From NCBI RefSeq assembly GCF_000488275.1, contig NZ_KI530763.1:310001-374000 (forward strand): DNA of 64,000 bases, in the 5' to 3' direction. The stretch comes from Acinetobacter brisouii CIP 110357. Lineage in GTDB: Bacteria > Pseudomonadota > Gammaproteobacteria > Pseudomonadales > Moraxellaceae. Every line of letters starts with the position of its first letter. Positions within the stretch are counted from its first letter, which is position 1. The notes under the pieces were generated by a model. That model had not been told where the DNA came from. It was given only the letters and a program-made list of their open reading frames with translations, and searched no databases. Positions 18,333 to 30,636 of this stretch are shown here, in pieces. Both the position numbers and the translations under genes were made by a program.

Positions 18333-18509
18333 TACTGATTGATGTTTTCATAAATACTAAGCAATTTATCTAAGTTTACATTTCGCAGGCAAGTTTTCAT
18401 GGTCTGTTCATGGTTTTAAAACTGTTCCAACAAAATCTTCATTTGCGCCTAGCACAAATCTGTTTAAATAAAATTGTCGAAACAACAGCAATAACAAGTG
18501 GAGAATTTT

Positions 18510-18806
18510 ATGAAACGTCTAGCTCAAGGAATTGTTCTATCTTTAGCTGCAACTTTAGCTGCAGGGTCAGTATTTGCTTATCCAAATGACCCTCACTATG
18601 TCAAACAAACCGTTACAACAACTGAGTGGCGCGTGGGTCATGCTGTACCGCCAGAGCATTTCAGACGTGCACATGCTGTAGATTATCGTCACTATAAAAG
18701 ATTACATCACCCTGCACGCCATCAACAATGGTATCAAGTGAACCCACATAAATACGTTTTGGTAAACACTGACAACCATCGCGTGATTAAAGTAGTTCAT
18801 CGTTAA
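18510..18806 (+). CDS. RcnB-like small periplasmic protein
   Basis: 98 residues. Signal peptide MKRLAQGIVLSLAATLAAG, cleavage near VFA-YP. The mature part is basic and rich in His and Tyr. It has the RcnB-type series: a proline after a glycine-led stretch (WRVGHAVPPEHFRR), DYRHYKRLHHPARHQQWYQV, then KYVLVNTDNHRVIKVV. RcnB of E. coli is a periplasmic protein tied to Ni/Co homeostasis; a metal role here is inference. GTGGAG precedes the ATG at 18510. It converges with adhP at a shared terminator. Confidence 0.72.
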   Translation: MKRLAQGIVLSLAATLAAGSVFAYPNDPHYVKQTVTTTEWRVGHAVPPEHFRRAHAVDYRHYKRLHHPARHQQWYQVNPHKYVLVNTDNHRVIKVVHR

Positions 18807-18816
18807 TTTCAGGCAT

Positions 18817-18844
18817 AAAAAAGAGGGCATCTGCCCTCTTTTTT
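18817..18844. terminator. Bidirectional terminator between the RcnB-like gene and adhP
   Basis: GAGGGC-ATCT-GCCCTC-type stem with A and T runs of six on either side, between converging genes. Confidence 0.85.
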
Positions 18845-18856
18845 ATTACGTCTGAT

Positions 18857-19888
18857 TTATAAAGCTAAATCAATCACAATACGCCCATCAATCTTGCCAT
18901 GTTCCATCCGCTCAAAAATATCATTAATATTTTCAAGTGGTTCAACACTAATATGTGCTTTGACTTTGCCACGTGCCGCAATATCTAACGCCTCTTTTAA
19001 GTCCAAACGCGTTCCCACAATCGAACCGCGCACGGTAATTCCCTCCAGTACCATATCAAAAATCGACAGATCAAATTTGCCTGGTGGCAAACCGTTCAAG
19101 ACCATTGTACCGCCACGACGCACAATCGAAACAGCCTGTTCAAAGGCTTTCGGAGAAACCGCCGTTACCAATACCCCATGACAACCCTCCCCAGAAGCTT
19201 TTAGAACCTCCTCTTTGACATTCACTTTCAGGGCATTAATCCCCACATCTGCACCCAGTTCTTTTGCCAATGCAAGTTTTGAATCATCTACATCAATCGC
19301 AATAACATTGAAGCCCATGGTTTTGGCATATTGAATCGCAACATGACCCAAGCCACCAATCCCTGAAATGGCAACCCAGTCTCCTGTTTTGGCTTCGGTC
19401 ATTTTCAAACCTTTGTACACGGTCACACCTGCACACAAAATTGGTGCAATTTCAAACAGATCGACACCTTCAGGAATCACGCCAACATAATCACCATCGG
19501 CAAGGCAGTATTCTGCAAAACTGCCATTTACCGAATAACCTGAATTTTGCTGTTTCTTACACAAGGTTTCCCAACCTGCATAACAATGATCACAATGCCC
19601 ACAAGCCGAATACAGCCACGGAATTCCTACTTTATCACCCACTTTCAAATGAGTAATACCTTCACCAACCTCCACAACCTCTCCAACGCCTTCATGCCCA
19701 GGAATAAAGGGAACCGTCGGTTTAATTGGCCAGTCACCATGCATAGCATGCAGATCAGTATGGCAAACACCCGTCGCAATGACTTTGACCAAGACTTTAC
19801 CTGCGCTCACTTTCGGAATCGGAACCTCTTGAATTTCTAGGGGTTGATTAAATGCTGTCACCACAGCGGCTTTCATTGTGCTTCCCAT
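18857..19888 (-). CDS. adhP: Zinc-dependent alcohol dehydrogenase AdhP
   Basis: 343 residues. Catalytic zinc ligands Cys42 ([15 protein letters not shown]) and GHE (His65, Glu66); structural zinc Cys96, 99, 102 and 110 ([12 protein letters not shown]). The NAD site is [11 protein letters not shown]. It interconverts ethanol-like primary alcohols and aldehydes with NAD. The ATG at 19888 follows TAAGGAGAATAAC; upstream starts lack one. A Fur-box-like sequence lies about 57 bases upstream. Full length, no defects. Confidence 0.93.
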   Translation of the reverse strand: MGSTMKAAVVTAFNQPLEIQEVPIPKVSAGKVLVKVIATGVCHTDLHAMHGDWPIKPTVPFIPGHEGVGEVVEVGEGITHLKVGDKVGIPWLYSACGHCDHCYAGWETLCKKQQNSGYSVNGSFAEYCLADGDYVGVIPEGVDLFEIAPILCAGVTVYKGLKMTEAKTGDWVAISGIGGLGHVAIQYAKTMGFNVIAIDVDDSKLALAKELGADVGINALKVNVKEEVLKASGEGCHGVLVTAVSPKAFEQAVSIVRRGGTMVLNGLPPGKFDLSIFDMVLEGITVRGSIVGTRLDLKEALDIAARGKVKAHISVEPLENINDIFERMEHGKIDGRIVIDLAL

Positions 19889-19944
19889 GTTATTCTCCTT
19901 ATTATTTCTATTGATGAAAATGACTATTATGATAGGTGCCAAAT

Positions 19945-19962
19945 TTAAGAATCATTCTCATC
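19945..19962 (-). promoter_or_regulatory. Fur-box-like sequence upstream of adhP
   Basis: On the minus strand GATGAGAATGATTCTTAA resembles the overlapping GATAAT-type hexamers of Fur sites. It lies in the adhP promoter region, 57 bases before the start codon. No experimental link is known from the sequence alone. Confidence 0.35.
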
Positions 19963-20127
19963 CATAAAGTAAAATGACATAGGTAGGTGCTTGGTAGGTT
20001 TTATGTAATTCAAAATTATGTTTTCAGAATTAATTTAACCAGCGAAAGTCCTTTTGAAATAGCCAGTTAGAAGATTAGCTCTCCAATAGTGACGTTGATC
20101 TCCTCATTTTCGATATGTAAACCATAT

Positions 20128-20583
20128 ATGCAACTTATTCTTTTTATTGGGATTCAGGCCGCTGGGAAATCTACATTTTATCAACAATATTTTTATCATA
20201 CTCATTTGCGCATTAATCTGGACATGCTCAAAACCCGTCATCGGGAAAATATCATTTTTGAAGCTTGTCTTGCCTCAAAAACCAAATGTGTGGTTGATAA
20301 CACCAATGTCAGCATCGAAGATCGTGCCCGTTATATTCAACGCGCACAGCAGGCAGGATTTCAGATTGTGGCTTATTATTTTGAAACGGCACTGAGTCAT
20401 GCCTTAGAACGCAATGCCGAGCGCCAAGGCAAAGCCAGAATACCCGATCGAGGCGTACATGCCACCCATCGGCGTTTACAAATCCCGCAGCTTAGTGAAG
20501 GATTTGATGAAATTTATAAGGTAAAAATCAGCACACATGGGCAATTTTCCATTCAATTGATTGCTGATCAATCGCAAGTTTAA
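20128..20583 (+). CDS. Small P-loop kinase, T4 polynucleotide-kinase-like
   Basis: 151 residues. Walker A GIQAAGKST at residues 8-16, DMLKTRHRE after it, then DNTNVSIEDRARYIQRAQQAG, the layout of the AAA_33/T4 PNK kinase fold. The lid segment is ERNAERQGKARIPDRG. It probably phosphorylates a nucleic acid 5' end or a small metabolite; the substrate cannot be read from the sequence. The ATG at 20128 begins directly at the first strand; a GTG at 20089 would add an atypical leader. It overlaps the next, convergent gene by four bases. Confidence 0.7.
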   Translation: MQLILFIGIQAAGKSTFYQQYFYHTHLRINLDMLKTRHRENIIFEACLASKTKCVVDNTNVSIEDRARYIQRAQQAGFQIVAYYFETALSHALERNAERQGKARIPDRGVHATHRRLQIPQLSEGFDEIYKVKISTHGQFSIQLIADQSQV

Positions 20584-20885
20584 TCGGGCTTTTGTGCTTC
20601 ACGCCATTGCTTAAATGCTGCAAACATCGCTGTCTTTTCTGTAGCTGTCGCTTCATGCTGTTGCATAAAAGAAAAATCACCCCGAAAAACGGCTGCAACA
20701 ACCTGCTTAGCCAACTCAACAATACTGTCTCGCCCCTGCCGTTGATAAGCTTCGATCTGCTGCGCAGTTAAATGCAGATCCCAGTTATAAGTGACTGCGC
20801 TATTATCCACGCTCACACTCAAATACAGTTGTTGTTGATCTTGGTACAATTCCCAAAAATGCGGTTCTATTTCAATGAGTTTCAT
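20580..20885 (-). CDS. Conserved-looking small protein of unknown function
   Basis: 101 residues, no recognised domain. It begins with beta-type sequence (KLIEIEPHFWELYQDQQQLYLSVSVDN) and ends in helices (TAQQIEAYQRQG, IVELAKQVVAAVFRGDF). AGGTAG lies ahead of the ATG. It is soluble and slightly acidic and sits between a kinase gene and the ATP synthase operon. Codon use matches its neighbours and it looks like a real gene, but no function is offered. Confidence 0.55.
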   Translation of the reverse strand: MKLIEIEPHFWELYQDQQQLYLSVSVDNSAVTYNWDLHLTAQQIEAYQRQGRDSIVELAKQVVAAVFRGDFSFMQQHEATATEKTAMFAAFKQWREAQKPD

Positions 20886-21038
20886 AAAGTTCTACCTGAC
20901 AGCGCTCATTTCTTTTATAACATAAAAAAGAGCAGATACAGGCACGACCTTGGCATAGCATCGAATGATTCAAAATAAGCAAAACATGACCGACAGAGCA
21001 TCAATAAAACTGTCGATGCTTTACTGAAAATTTCATAA

Positions 21039-21066
21039 AAAAAGCCACTCTTTCGAGTGGCTTTTT
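21039..21066 (-). terminator. Terminator of the ATP synthase operon
   Basis: AAAAAGCCACTC-TTTC-GAGTGGCTTTTT; on the minus strand the stem is followed by seven U, 18 bases past the atpC stop. Confidence 0.9.
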
Positions 21067-21083
21067 CAATCTCAAACCGTCTC

Positions 21084-21503
21084 TTATTGAGCGCGGTTTT
21101 TGATTTTACGGATGGTTTCAAGCTGAGCAGCAGTTTCTGCAAGAGCAGCCAATGCAGCAGCCGAGTCCAAATCACTTTTTTGGTTTGCAAGCAATTGTTC
21201 AGCGTTTTTACGCGCTTCCATAATTGCAGCTTCATCCAAGTTGTCAGCACGGATTGCAGTATCTGCAAGAACCGTAATGACATGTGGTTGAACTTCTAAA
21301 ACACCACCTGATACATAGACGATTTCTTCTGTACCATTTTCCAACTGAACACGAATCGGTCCCGGTTGAAGCAAAGTTACAAGTGGAGCATGACCAGGCA
21401 TAATACCCAATTCACCACCTGCACCTTTCGCGATAAGCATAGTCACAGCGCCAGAGTAAATAGACTCTTTAACACTTACGACATCACATTGCATAGTCGC
21501 CAT
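21084..21503 (-). CDS. atpC: ATP synthase F1 subunit epsilon
   Basis: 139 residues. N-terminal beta sandwich with MATMQCDVVSVKESIYSG and GELGIMPGHAPLVTLLQPG, then a two-helix C-terminal domain (MEARKNAEQLLANQKSDLDS...). It sits on the central stalk, couples rotation to catalysis and can inhibit hydrolysis. Last gene of the operon, 17 bases after atpD. Confidence 0.97.
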   Translation of the reverse strand: MATMQCDVVSVKESIYSGAVTMLIAKGAGGELGIMPGHAPLVTLLQPGPIRVQLENGTEEIVYVSGGVLEVQPHVITVLADTAIRADNLDEAAIMEARKNAEQLLANQKSDLDSAAALAALAETAAQLETIRKIKNRAQ

Positions 21504-21520
21504 GAGATGATCTCCTTAAA

Positions 21521-22930
<1,410 letters not shown>

Positions 22931-22944
22931 TCAAACTAATAATG

Positions 22945-23814
22945 TTAAACGGCAGCGGCACCACCAACGATCTCAGAAATTTCCTGAGTAATCGCGGCTT
23001 GACGCAGCTTGTTATAAATAAGTTGTAGGCTCTTGATCAGCTCACCTGCGTTGTCGGTTGCAGCTTTCATTGCGACCATACGTGCAGATTGCTCACAAGC
23101 GATGTTTTCAATCACACCTTGATAAACCATAGACTCGATATAGCGAACCAATAAACCATTTAATAGCTCTTCAGCTTCTGGTTCATAGATATAGTCCCAA
23201 CCGTATTGACGGTTCAGGCTCTCATCCGTATCAGCCGCAGCTAAAGGAACAAGTTGTTCAACTTTTTGATTTTGAGTCATGGCATTGACAAAGCCGTTGG
23301 ATACAAGATAAATACGATCTAATTCGCCTTTATCAAACGCATCTAACATCACCTGTACAGAACCAGATAACTGTTCAAGACTTGGCGCATCACCTACGTT
23401 CGTAGTTGCACCAAGCACTTTACCGCCGTAGTTTTTAAAAAACGAAACCGCTTTTTGACCAATTAAAGCAAATTGAACTTCAATTGACTGCTCTTGTTGT
23501 TGTTGTACGTGTTTAACAACTTTTTTGAACAAGTTAATGTTCAAACCACCTGCCAAACCACGATCTGAAGACACAATGATATAGCCAACGCGTTTTACTG
23601 GACGTTCAACCATATAACGGTGTTTATATTCAGGATTCGCTTGTACCAAATGAGCAATTACACGGTGCATATTTTCGGCATACGGACGGCCTTGAGCCAT
23701 GCGCTCTTGCGCACGACGCATCTTAGAAGCTGCTACCATTTGCATCGCGCGAGTAATCTTTTGCGTGCTCTTGATACTAGCTACTTTGGCGCGAATTTCT
23801 TTTAAATTTGCCAT
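22945..23814 (-). CDS. atpG: ATP synthase F1 subunit gamma
   Basis: 289 residues. It forms the rotating central stalk. N-terminal coiled helix ([35 protein letters not shown]) and C-terminal helix ([35 protein letters not shown]) are the two strands of the shaft, both well conserved. It is 77 bases after atpA and 29 before atpD. Confidence 0.98.
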   Translation of the reverse strand: MANLKEIRAKVASIKSTQKITRAMQMVAASKMRRAQERMAQGRPYAENMHRVIAHLVQANPEYKHRYMVERPVKRVGYIIVSSDRGLAGGLNINLFKKVVKHVQQQQEQSIEVQFALIGQKAVSFFKNYGGKVLGATTNVGDAPSLEQLSGSVQVMLDAFDKGELDRIYLVSNGFVNAMTQNQKVEQLVPLAAADTDESLNRQYGWDYIYEPEAEELLNGLLVRYIESMVYQGVIENIACEQSARMVAMKAATDNAGELIKSLQLIYNKLRQAAITQEISEIVGGAAAV

Positions 23815-23891
23815 ACGCTTAACCTAGTATTCGAAAGCTCTTTCGAGCTTCCGAAGGTTGATCCGTGAACCAAACCTAACTAAGACTGAAC

Positions 23892-25436
23892 TTAGTAAGT
23901 TTGAGTCGCTTTAAAGCTTTCAATACCTGCTTTGATTGCAGCTTCGATGTCTTTGTTGTAATCACCAGTTTCATCGATTTTTTGCATTAACGCAGCATGT
24001 TCTGAACGGAAGTAAGCAATAAGCGCAGCATCAAATGCAACGATTTTCTTCACTTCAACGTCAGCCATATAGCCTTCGTTAGATGCATAAATTGAAACAG
24101 CTTGGTCAGCAATTGAGTAAGGAGCATATTGTTTTTGCTTCATTAACTCAGTTACACGTTGACCATGTTCAAGTTGCTTACGAGTTGCTTCATCAAGATC
24201 AGAAGCGAACTGAGCAAACGCTGCCAATTCACGGTATTGCGCCAAAGCAGTACGGATACCACCAGACAATTTTTTGATGATTTTAGTTTGAGCAGAACCA
24301 CCAACACGCGATACAGAAATACCCGCGTTCACCGCAGGACGAATACCCGCGTTGAATAATGAAGTTTCTAAGAAGATCTGACCATCTGTAATAGAAATTA
24401 CGTTCGTTGGTACGAATGCAGATACGTCACCGGCTTGAGTTTCAATAATCGGTAATGCAGTTAATGAACCAGTTTGGCCTTTAACTTCACCTTTAGTGAA
24501 TTGCTCAACGTAGTCAGCAGATACACGAGAAGCACGTTCAAGAAGACGTGAGTGTAAATAGAATACGTCACCAGGATATGCTTCACGACCTGGTGGGCGG
24601 CGTAAAAGCAATGAAATTTGGCGATACGCAACAGCTTGTTTAGACAAGTCATCATAAATGATTAACGCATCTTCACCGCGGTCACGGAAATATTCACCCA
24701 TTGTACAGCCAGAATATGGAGCCAAATACAACATTGCTGCTGGATCAGCTGCCGCAGCTGCGACAACAGTCGTATACGCCATAGCACCAGTTTCTTCAAG
24801 CTTGCGCACAACGTTAGCGATAGTCGATTGTTTTTGACCAATCGCTACGTATACACATTTAATGCCAGAATTTTTCTGAGCGATGATCGCATCGATCGCC
24901 ATTGCTGTTTTACCAGTTTGACGGTCACCAATGATCAACTCACGTTGACCACGACCTACAGGGATCATTGTATCTACTGATTTATAACCAGTTTGTACAG
25001 GTTGATCCACTGATTGACGCCAAATTACACCTGGTGCTACTTTTTCAACAGCATCAGTTAATTTTGCATCAATTGGGCCTTTGCCATCAATTGGGTTACC
25101 TAAAGCATCTACGACACGACCTAAAAGTTCTGGACCAACCGGAACTTCTAATACACGGCCTGTACAACGAGCTTTTTGACCTTCTTGAAGGCCTAAGTAG
25201 TTACCTAAAACAACGACGCCCACTGAATCCTGTTCTAGGTTCAGTGCCATACCAAATAAGCCGCCGTCGAATTCGATCATTTCACCGTACATTGCATCAG
25301 CAAGGCCGTGAATACGCACAATACCGTCGGATACCATAACAATGGTACCTTCGTTTTTAGCGGTCGCGCTGGTGTCCAGATCGCCGATACGCTGTTTAAT
25401 GAGCGCACTGATCTCGGATGGATTCAGTTGTTGCAT
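23892..25436 (-). CDS. atpA: ATP synthase F1 subunit alpha
   Basis: 514 residues from the ATG at 25436 ([17 protein letters not shown]) behind GAGG; five codons of upstream frame are not used. Non-catalytic nucleotide site [15 protein letters not shown], and [16 protein letters not shown] typical of alpha. It alternates with beta in the F1 head. Confidence 0.98.
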   Translation of the reverse strand: MQQLNPSEISALIKQRIGDLDTSATAKNEGTIVMVSDGIVRIHGLADAMYGEMIEFDGGLFGMALNLEQDSVGVVVLGNYLGLQEGQKARCTGRVLEVPVGPELLGRVVDALGNPIDGKGPIDAKLTDAVEKVAPGVIWRQSVDQPVQTGYKSVDTMIPVGRGQRELIIGDRQTGKTAMAIDAIIAQKNSGIKCVYVAIGQKQSTIANVVRKLEETGAMAYTTVVAAAAADPAAMLYLAPYSGCTMGEYFRDRGEDALIIYDDLSKQAVAYRQISLLLRRPPGREAYPGDVFYLHSRLLERASRVSADYVEQFTKGEVKGQTGSLTALPIIETQAGDVSAFVPTNVISITDGQIFLETSLFNAGIRPAVNAGISVSRVGGSAQTKIIKKLSGGIRTALAQYRELAAFAQFASDLDEATRKQLEHGQRVTELMKQKQYAPYSIADQAVSIYASNEGYMADVEVKKIVAFDAALIAYFRSEHAALMQKIDETGDYNKDIEAAIKAGIESFKATQTY

Positions 25437-25479
25437 TGCGCTATACCTCAATCTTTAATTAGTTCAGTCTTCTATGCAA

Positions 25480-26016
25480 TTAAGCAAGAAGACGTGTCCG
25501 CATTTTTTCAAGCTTGTTAAGCGCAGAATCATCTATCACTTGGTCGCCTGCACGAATAACCACACCTGCAATTAATGCAGGATTGACTTCTACAGTTACA
25601 TCTACTGCAGCTTCAAAACGTTTTTCTAACGCATGAGCCAATAGTTGTTCTTGTACAGAAGTCAACGGGAATGCTGATTCAATCACAACATCCACAGTAT
25701 TGTTATTCTGTGATTTGAGTTGTTCGTATTCTGCAGCAATTTCAGGAAGCAAAGCCAAACGACTGTTTTCAGCCAGCAATGTCAAAAAGTTTGACACTGC
25801 CGCAGTTTGGTCTTCACCTAAAATTTTTGCAAAAAGACTAACCTGCTCAGCAGGTGTAAGCTCAGGGCGATTTAAGTAAGCTGAAAATGCTTCATCTTGC
25901 ACCGCAGCACTGAGCAAGTTTAATGCATTTGACCAATTGTCAGTTGCACTTTGCTCAGAAGCGTAAGCAAATGCTGCTTTAGCGTATGGGCGTGCTAACG
26001 TCAAGAATTCAGCCAT
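25480..26016 (-). CDS. atpH: ATP synthase F1 subunit delta
   Basis: 178 residues, helical N-terminal domain ([17 protein letters not shown]) and C-terminal strand region ending [18 protein letters not shown]. It joins the peripheral b stalk to the top of F1. Normal length; 12 bases after atpF. Confidence 0.96.
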   Translation of the reverse strand: MAEFLTLARPYAKAAFAYASEQSATDNWSNALNLLSAAVQDEAFSAYLNRPELTPAEQVSLFAKILGEDQTAAVSNFLTLLAENSRLALLPEIAAEYEQLKSQNNNTVDVVIESAFPLTSVQEQLLAHALEKRFEAAVDVTVEVNPALIAGVVIRAGDQVIDDSALNKLEKMRTRLLA

Positions 26017-26028
26017 AATCTGCCTCTC

Positions 26029-26499
26029 TTAAAGTTTAGCAGCCAGCTGAGTCAGCATGGCATTGTGAGCTTCTGCGTCAACTTGCTGGTTCAGGATTTT
26101 TTCTGCACCAGTAACTGCAAGAGCAGCAACTTGTTGACGTAATTCTTCGCGCGCAGAATTGATTTCTGTATCAACAGCTTCTTTCGCTTGTTGACGGATA
26201 CGCTCACCTTCAGCAGATGCTTGAATACGCGCTTCTTCGACCAATTGTGCTGCACGACGGTTCGCTTGTTCGATCAATTGAGCCGCTTGTGCTTTTGCTG
26301 CGTCTAACTCTTGCTTTACTTGTGCTTGCGCATCAGCAAGGTCAGCTTTCGCTTTTTCTGCAGCATTTAAGCCATCAGCGATTTTACGCTGACGCTCACT
26401 AATCGCATTGATTAGTGGTGGCCAGACAAATTTCATGCAGAATGCGACAAACATCGCAAATGCAATTGCTTGACCAATCAATGTGAGGTTGATATTCAT
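26029..26499 (-). CDS. atpF: ATP synthase Fo subunit b
   Basis: 156 residues: one N-terminal membrane helix ([26 protein letters not shown]) and a long charged coiled coil rich in Ala, Glu, Lys and Gln. It forms the homodimeric peripheral stalk that holds F1 against the rotor torque. Confidence 0.97.
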   Translation of the reverse strand: MNINLTLIGQAIAFAMFVAFCMKFVWPPLINAISERQRKIADGLNAAEKAKADLADAQAQVKQELDAAKAQAAQLIEQANRRAAQLVEEARIQASAEGERIRQQAKEAVDTEINSAREELRQQVAALAVTGAEKILNQQVDAEAHNAMLTQLAAKL

Positions 26500-26537
26500 T
26501 GCTATTCCTCAATAGTTTAATTTAGGAATTAAGCTGA

Positions 26538-26861
<324 letters not shown>

Positions 26862-26867
26862 TTACCA

Positions 26868-27746
<879 letters not shown>

Positions 27747-27841
27747 TCACACCTGGTCAATGTCAATTAATAAAAAGAGAGATGAATATCGCACGCTGCT
27801 AGATATCTCATCTTGCTCTATATATTCAATTTTTTATGCGC

Positions 27842-28240
27842 CTATACTCGTTTTTGTTGACGTGATACCCACCAAGGAGCAACCCACGACATGGCTTGAA
27901 CGAGAATAAAACCACAAAACAATGCCACCGATGACAACGGCTTGACATTGCTTAAAATCAAAATCAGTCCAACGATCACAATAGCAAACTTGCCCATCAT
28001 GCCTCGATACATATTTGAAAGCACTTGCTTTGAAGCACGCGCTCCCGCAACCCGAAAAGATTGCCAGGCAAAGTAACAATGTGCCAGCCAGCAAACCAGT
28101 CCGCCCAGAGCGACACTTTTGGCTACCACGATGTCTTTAAGCACCCACGCAATCAAAGTTGCAACAGGTATCGTCAATGCTTGCAAGAAGACCAAAGCTT
28201 TCGCCAATCGTCGGTCAATCATGCGACTTGGTCGGCTCAT
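27842..28240 (-). CDS. atpI: ATP synthase accessory protein AtpI
   Basis: 132 residues, four hydrophobic segments (FLQALTIPVATLIAWVL; SVALGGLVCWLAHCYFA; FAIVIVGLILILSNV; VALFCGFILVQAMSW). AtpI assists assembly of the c ring and is weakly conserved. First gene of the operon, with a sigma-70 promoter about 60 bases upstream. Confidence 0.88.
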   Translation of the reverse strand: MSRPSRMIDRRLAKALVFLQALTIPVATLIAWVLKDIVVAKSVALGGLVCWLAHCYFAWQSFRVAGARASKQVLSNMYRGMMGKFAIVIVGLILILSNVKPLSSVALFCGFILVQAMSWVAPWWVSRQQKRV

Positions 28241-28303
28241 TATTATCCACTCACAGCATAAAAGCTTGACAAGTTAACCTGATGATCGTTTTTAATCGGT
28301 GGC

Positions 28304-28332
28304 ATTATAGAGTCACCCCCCTAAACATGCAA
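28304..28332 (-). promoter_or_regulatory. Sigma-70 promoter of the ATP synthase operon
   Basis: On the minus strand TTGCAT, 17 bases, TATAAT: a near-consensus -35 and perfect -10, with the start expected about 55 bases before the atpI ATG. The spacer carries a run of six G. Confidence 0.75.
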
Positions 28333-28410
28333 TCTTTTCCCGACTTAAGACGTATGATTTTCAAATAATCTATATATTTTTAATTTTCTATTAAGATTCT
28401 CTTGATTTGA

Positions 28411-29250
28411 TTATTTTCGTATATTTCTTGCGCAATTTTGAATATTTTTTGCTAAATCCGTCCAACCCTGAATAAAGTCATTTTCTGCGCTCATACTTTC
28501 GTCTACTGCCTGAAAACGCACAGGCTGCAAGATTTGATATTGGCTATTTGCCTGCCCTTCTGCCAACAAGCACATTTGTGGATATGGGCGATGGTCATTG
28601 AGATACTTAATTTGAGTGACCGTAGCAGGAATGTGCGGGTCGCTACTTAAAGCACCAGCAAGATGTAAATTCAGTGCATGTTCCAAATACTGATAAGCAT
28701 CGTGATATGACCAATAGTCAACCGTATTTCTATACGTACCGACTTGCTTACTTCTCACCAATAGCTGCTGAGCAAAAGTTTTTGCATTTGCCCAATATTG
28801 AGCTTTATGTTCTGGGTGTTGCTGCGAACGTAATGCAGCAATAAAAAAGCCAATTCGAACTGCATTATTCGGGTCTAGCCAGACATGTGTATCGATGGTA
28901 TTGGCAATTGGTTTTCCTTGTACATCTCGCACGGGGAAAGTCCCTAAAATCTTAGAGTTAAGCAGCGAAATTGCTTTAGGATTGTGCCCCAGCAGCTTAT
29001 CCAATGGCGCCTCATGTGCTTTACCCAACCAGATCACCAGCTCTGCATCTTGGACTGCTTTTCGGTTGGCTGGTGTCAGCTGTACATCATGCCCAGATTG
29101 ATTTCCCAATAATAAAGTTGGCGTCTCAACACCTTTGGTCACTTCTTTAGCGATTAAGTATAAAGGGTGAATGGATATAACCAAGCCCTGTGCCCATAAA
29201 CTGCCACTCATACACAGCAAGACACACGCTGCAAAAAAACGCGCCATCAT
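28411..29250 (-). CDS. znuA: Zinc ABC transporter substrate-binding protein
   Basis: 279 residues from the ATG at 29250 (MMARFFAACVLLCMSGSLWA signal peptide); GTG/ATG at 29277/29274 are possible alternatives. Metal ligands fit the cluster A-I fold: His in ISIHPLYLIAKEV, His in IDTHVWLDPNN and His in SYHDAYQYLEHAL. The His-rich loop of some ZnuA proteins is very short. It binds Zn2+ in the periplasm for ZnuBC. Divergent from zur with a Zur-type palindrome between. Confidence 0.88.
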   Translation of the reverse strand: MMARFFAACVLLCMSGSLWAQGLVISIHPLYLIAKEVTKGVETPTLLLGNQSGHDVQLTPANRKAVQDAELVIWLGKAHEAPLDKLLGHNPKAISLLNSKILGTFPVRDVQGKPIANTIDTHVWLDPNNAVRIGFFIAALRSQQHPEHKAQYWANAKTFAQQLLVRSKQVGTYRNTVDYWSYHDAYQYLEHALNLHLAGALSSDPHIPATVTQIKYLNDHRPYPQMCLLAEGQANSQYQILQPVRFQAVDESMSAENDFIQGWTDLAKNIQNCARNIRK

Positions 29251-29284
29251 GTTCAAACGATCTCTATATATCATCACTTGGGAT

Positions 29285-29307
29285 TTAATGTTACACTATA
29301 ACACCAA
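29285..29307. promoter_or_regulatory. Zur box in the znuA/zur intergenic region
   Basis: AATGTTACACTATAACACC: arms TGTTA/TAACA around five bases, matching the gammaproteobacterial Zur consensus (ATGTTATANTATAACAT). It lies 35 bases before the znuA ATG at 29250 and about 65 before zur. A second, weaker half-match (TGATATTGTTATA) lies near 29314-29327. Confidence 0.72.
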
Positions 29308-29371
29308 AAATAGTGATATTGTTATAAAAGAGTTAACTTATCTGTTTTGATGCACCATAGGTGAGATATTT

Positions 29372-29869
29372 ATGAGTTCATGTTCGCATTCACATGCCAA
29401 TAGCTTACACGAGGTACATGACCACGGCGATATTCAAGTCCGCCTAGAGCAAGCAGAAGCATTGTGTCTAGCGACTGGTGCACGTCTTACACCATTACGT
29501 AAGGAGGTTCTGCATTTAATTTTAAATGCGTCTGGACCGATTGGTGCGTATGATATTCTGGCAAAAATAAAAAATACATCAGATAAACCTGCTGCACCAC
29601 CAACCGTTTACCGTAGTTTGGACTTTTTACTGGATAAAGGCTTAATTCATCGTTTAAGTTCAATTAATGCCTTTATTCCTTGCTGCCACCCTCGTGAAGG
29701 TCATCAGGCGGCATTTTTAATCTGTGTAAGCTGTAAAGCGGTTAAAGAAGCTTCTGCCGATGCCTTAATGGCACATCTCAATGCATTAGCACATTCGGAT
29801 GAATTTAATATTCATCACACCATTATTGAAATTTCAGGAAAATGCCAACAGTGCACACAACGTCACTAA
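29372..29869 (+). CDS. zur: Zinc uptake regulator Zur (Fur family)
   Basis: 165 residues. His/Cys-rich N-terminus (SSCSHSHANSLHEVHDHG), winged helix with APPTVYRSLDFLLDKGLIHRL, and metal sites CCHPREGHQAAFLICVSCKAV and CQQC near the end, which hold the structural zinc. Zn-bound Zur represses zinc import. Its 3' end overlaps znuC by 28 bases, so regulator and transporter genes form one operon that is probably autoregulated. Confidence 0.9.
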   Translation: MSSCSHSHANSLHEVHDHGDIQVRLEQAEALCLATGARLTPLRKEVLHLILNASGPIGAYDILAKIKNTSDKPAAPPTVYRSLDFLLDKGLIHRLSSINAFIPCCHPREGHQAAFLICVSCKAVKEASADALMAHLNALAHSDEFNIHHTIIEISGKCQQCTQRH

Positions 29870-30633
29870 CGCCTGCGCTCATTTCATTACAGAAAATTTA
29901 TGTCCGAATTGATGAACGCGAGATTCTTAAACAGGTAGACTTTGAGTTACATCCCAATGAAATTGTGACACTGATTGGCCCAAATGGCGCTGGAAAATCT
30001 ACGCTCATTAAAGTCCTTTTAGGCATTGTCAAACCTACGTCTGGTAAAATTCTAAAAGATCGCAATTTAAAATTTGCTTATGTTCCGCAGAAGTTTAACC
30101 CCTCTCACAGTTTGCCGTTACGTGTCCGAGATTTATTGGCGTTAGAGGCGTGTGATACCACAACTAAACAACAGATTATTGCGGAAACTGGCATTGAAAA
30201 ACTTCAAGATGCCAAAGTGCAGCAACTTTCTGGTGGTGAGCGCCAGCGAGTACTTTTGGCGCGAGCATTACTACGCAAACCACAGGTTTTGGTGCTTGAT
30301 GAACCGATGCAAGGGTTGGATATTCAATCTGAAGCCGAGCTATATGAATATGTCCGTAGTTTGCCTGAGCGTTATGGCTGTGCGGTACTCATGGTTTCAC
30401 ATGACCTGCAATGGGTCATGCAAGGGACACATCGTGTAGTTTGCCTGAACAAACATATCTGCTGTAGCGGATCTCCAGAAAATGTACAGCAACATCCTGA
30501 GTATCAAGCTATTTTCGGGACACAGCGAGTATTCTATCAGCATCATCATGACCACTGCGCACATGGTGACAGTCCGACAGCAAACTGTGAACATGATAGC
30601 CACCCCCATATTCACCCTGAACCGGAAGCTTAA
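29842..30633 (+). CDS. znuC: Zinc ABC transporter ATPase
   Basis: 263 residues. Walker A GPNGAGKST near residue 47, signature LSGGERQRVLLARALL, Walker B VLVLDEPMQGLD, switch His in MVSHDLQWV. The C-terminus is His-rich (YQHHHDHCAHGD, HDSHPHIHPE), common in ZnuC and perhaps a zinc sensor or buffer. It begins inside zur. Confidence 0.92.
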   Translation: MPTVHTTSLTPALISLQKIYVRIDEREILKQVDFELHPNEIVTLIGPNGAGKSTLIKVLLGIVKPTSGKILKDRNLKFAYVPQKFNPSHSLPLRVRDLLALEACDTTTKQQIIAETGIEKLQDAKVQQLSGGERQRVLLARALLRKPQVLVLDEPMQGLDIQSEAELYEYVRSLPERYGCAVLMVSHDLQWVMQGTHRVVCLNKHICCSGSPENVQQHPEYQAIFGTQRVFYQHHHDHCAHGDSPTANCEHDSHPHIHPEPEA

Positions 30634-30636
30634 CGC

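Noticed and set aside
24968..25339. Long open frame opposite atpA
   Set aside because: Low-complexity Leu/His/Gln translation typical of the antisense of a strongly biased gene.
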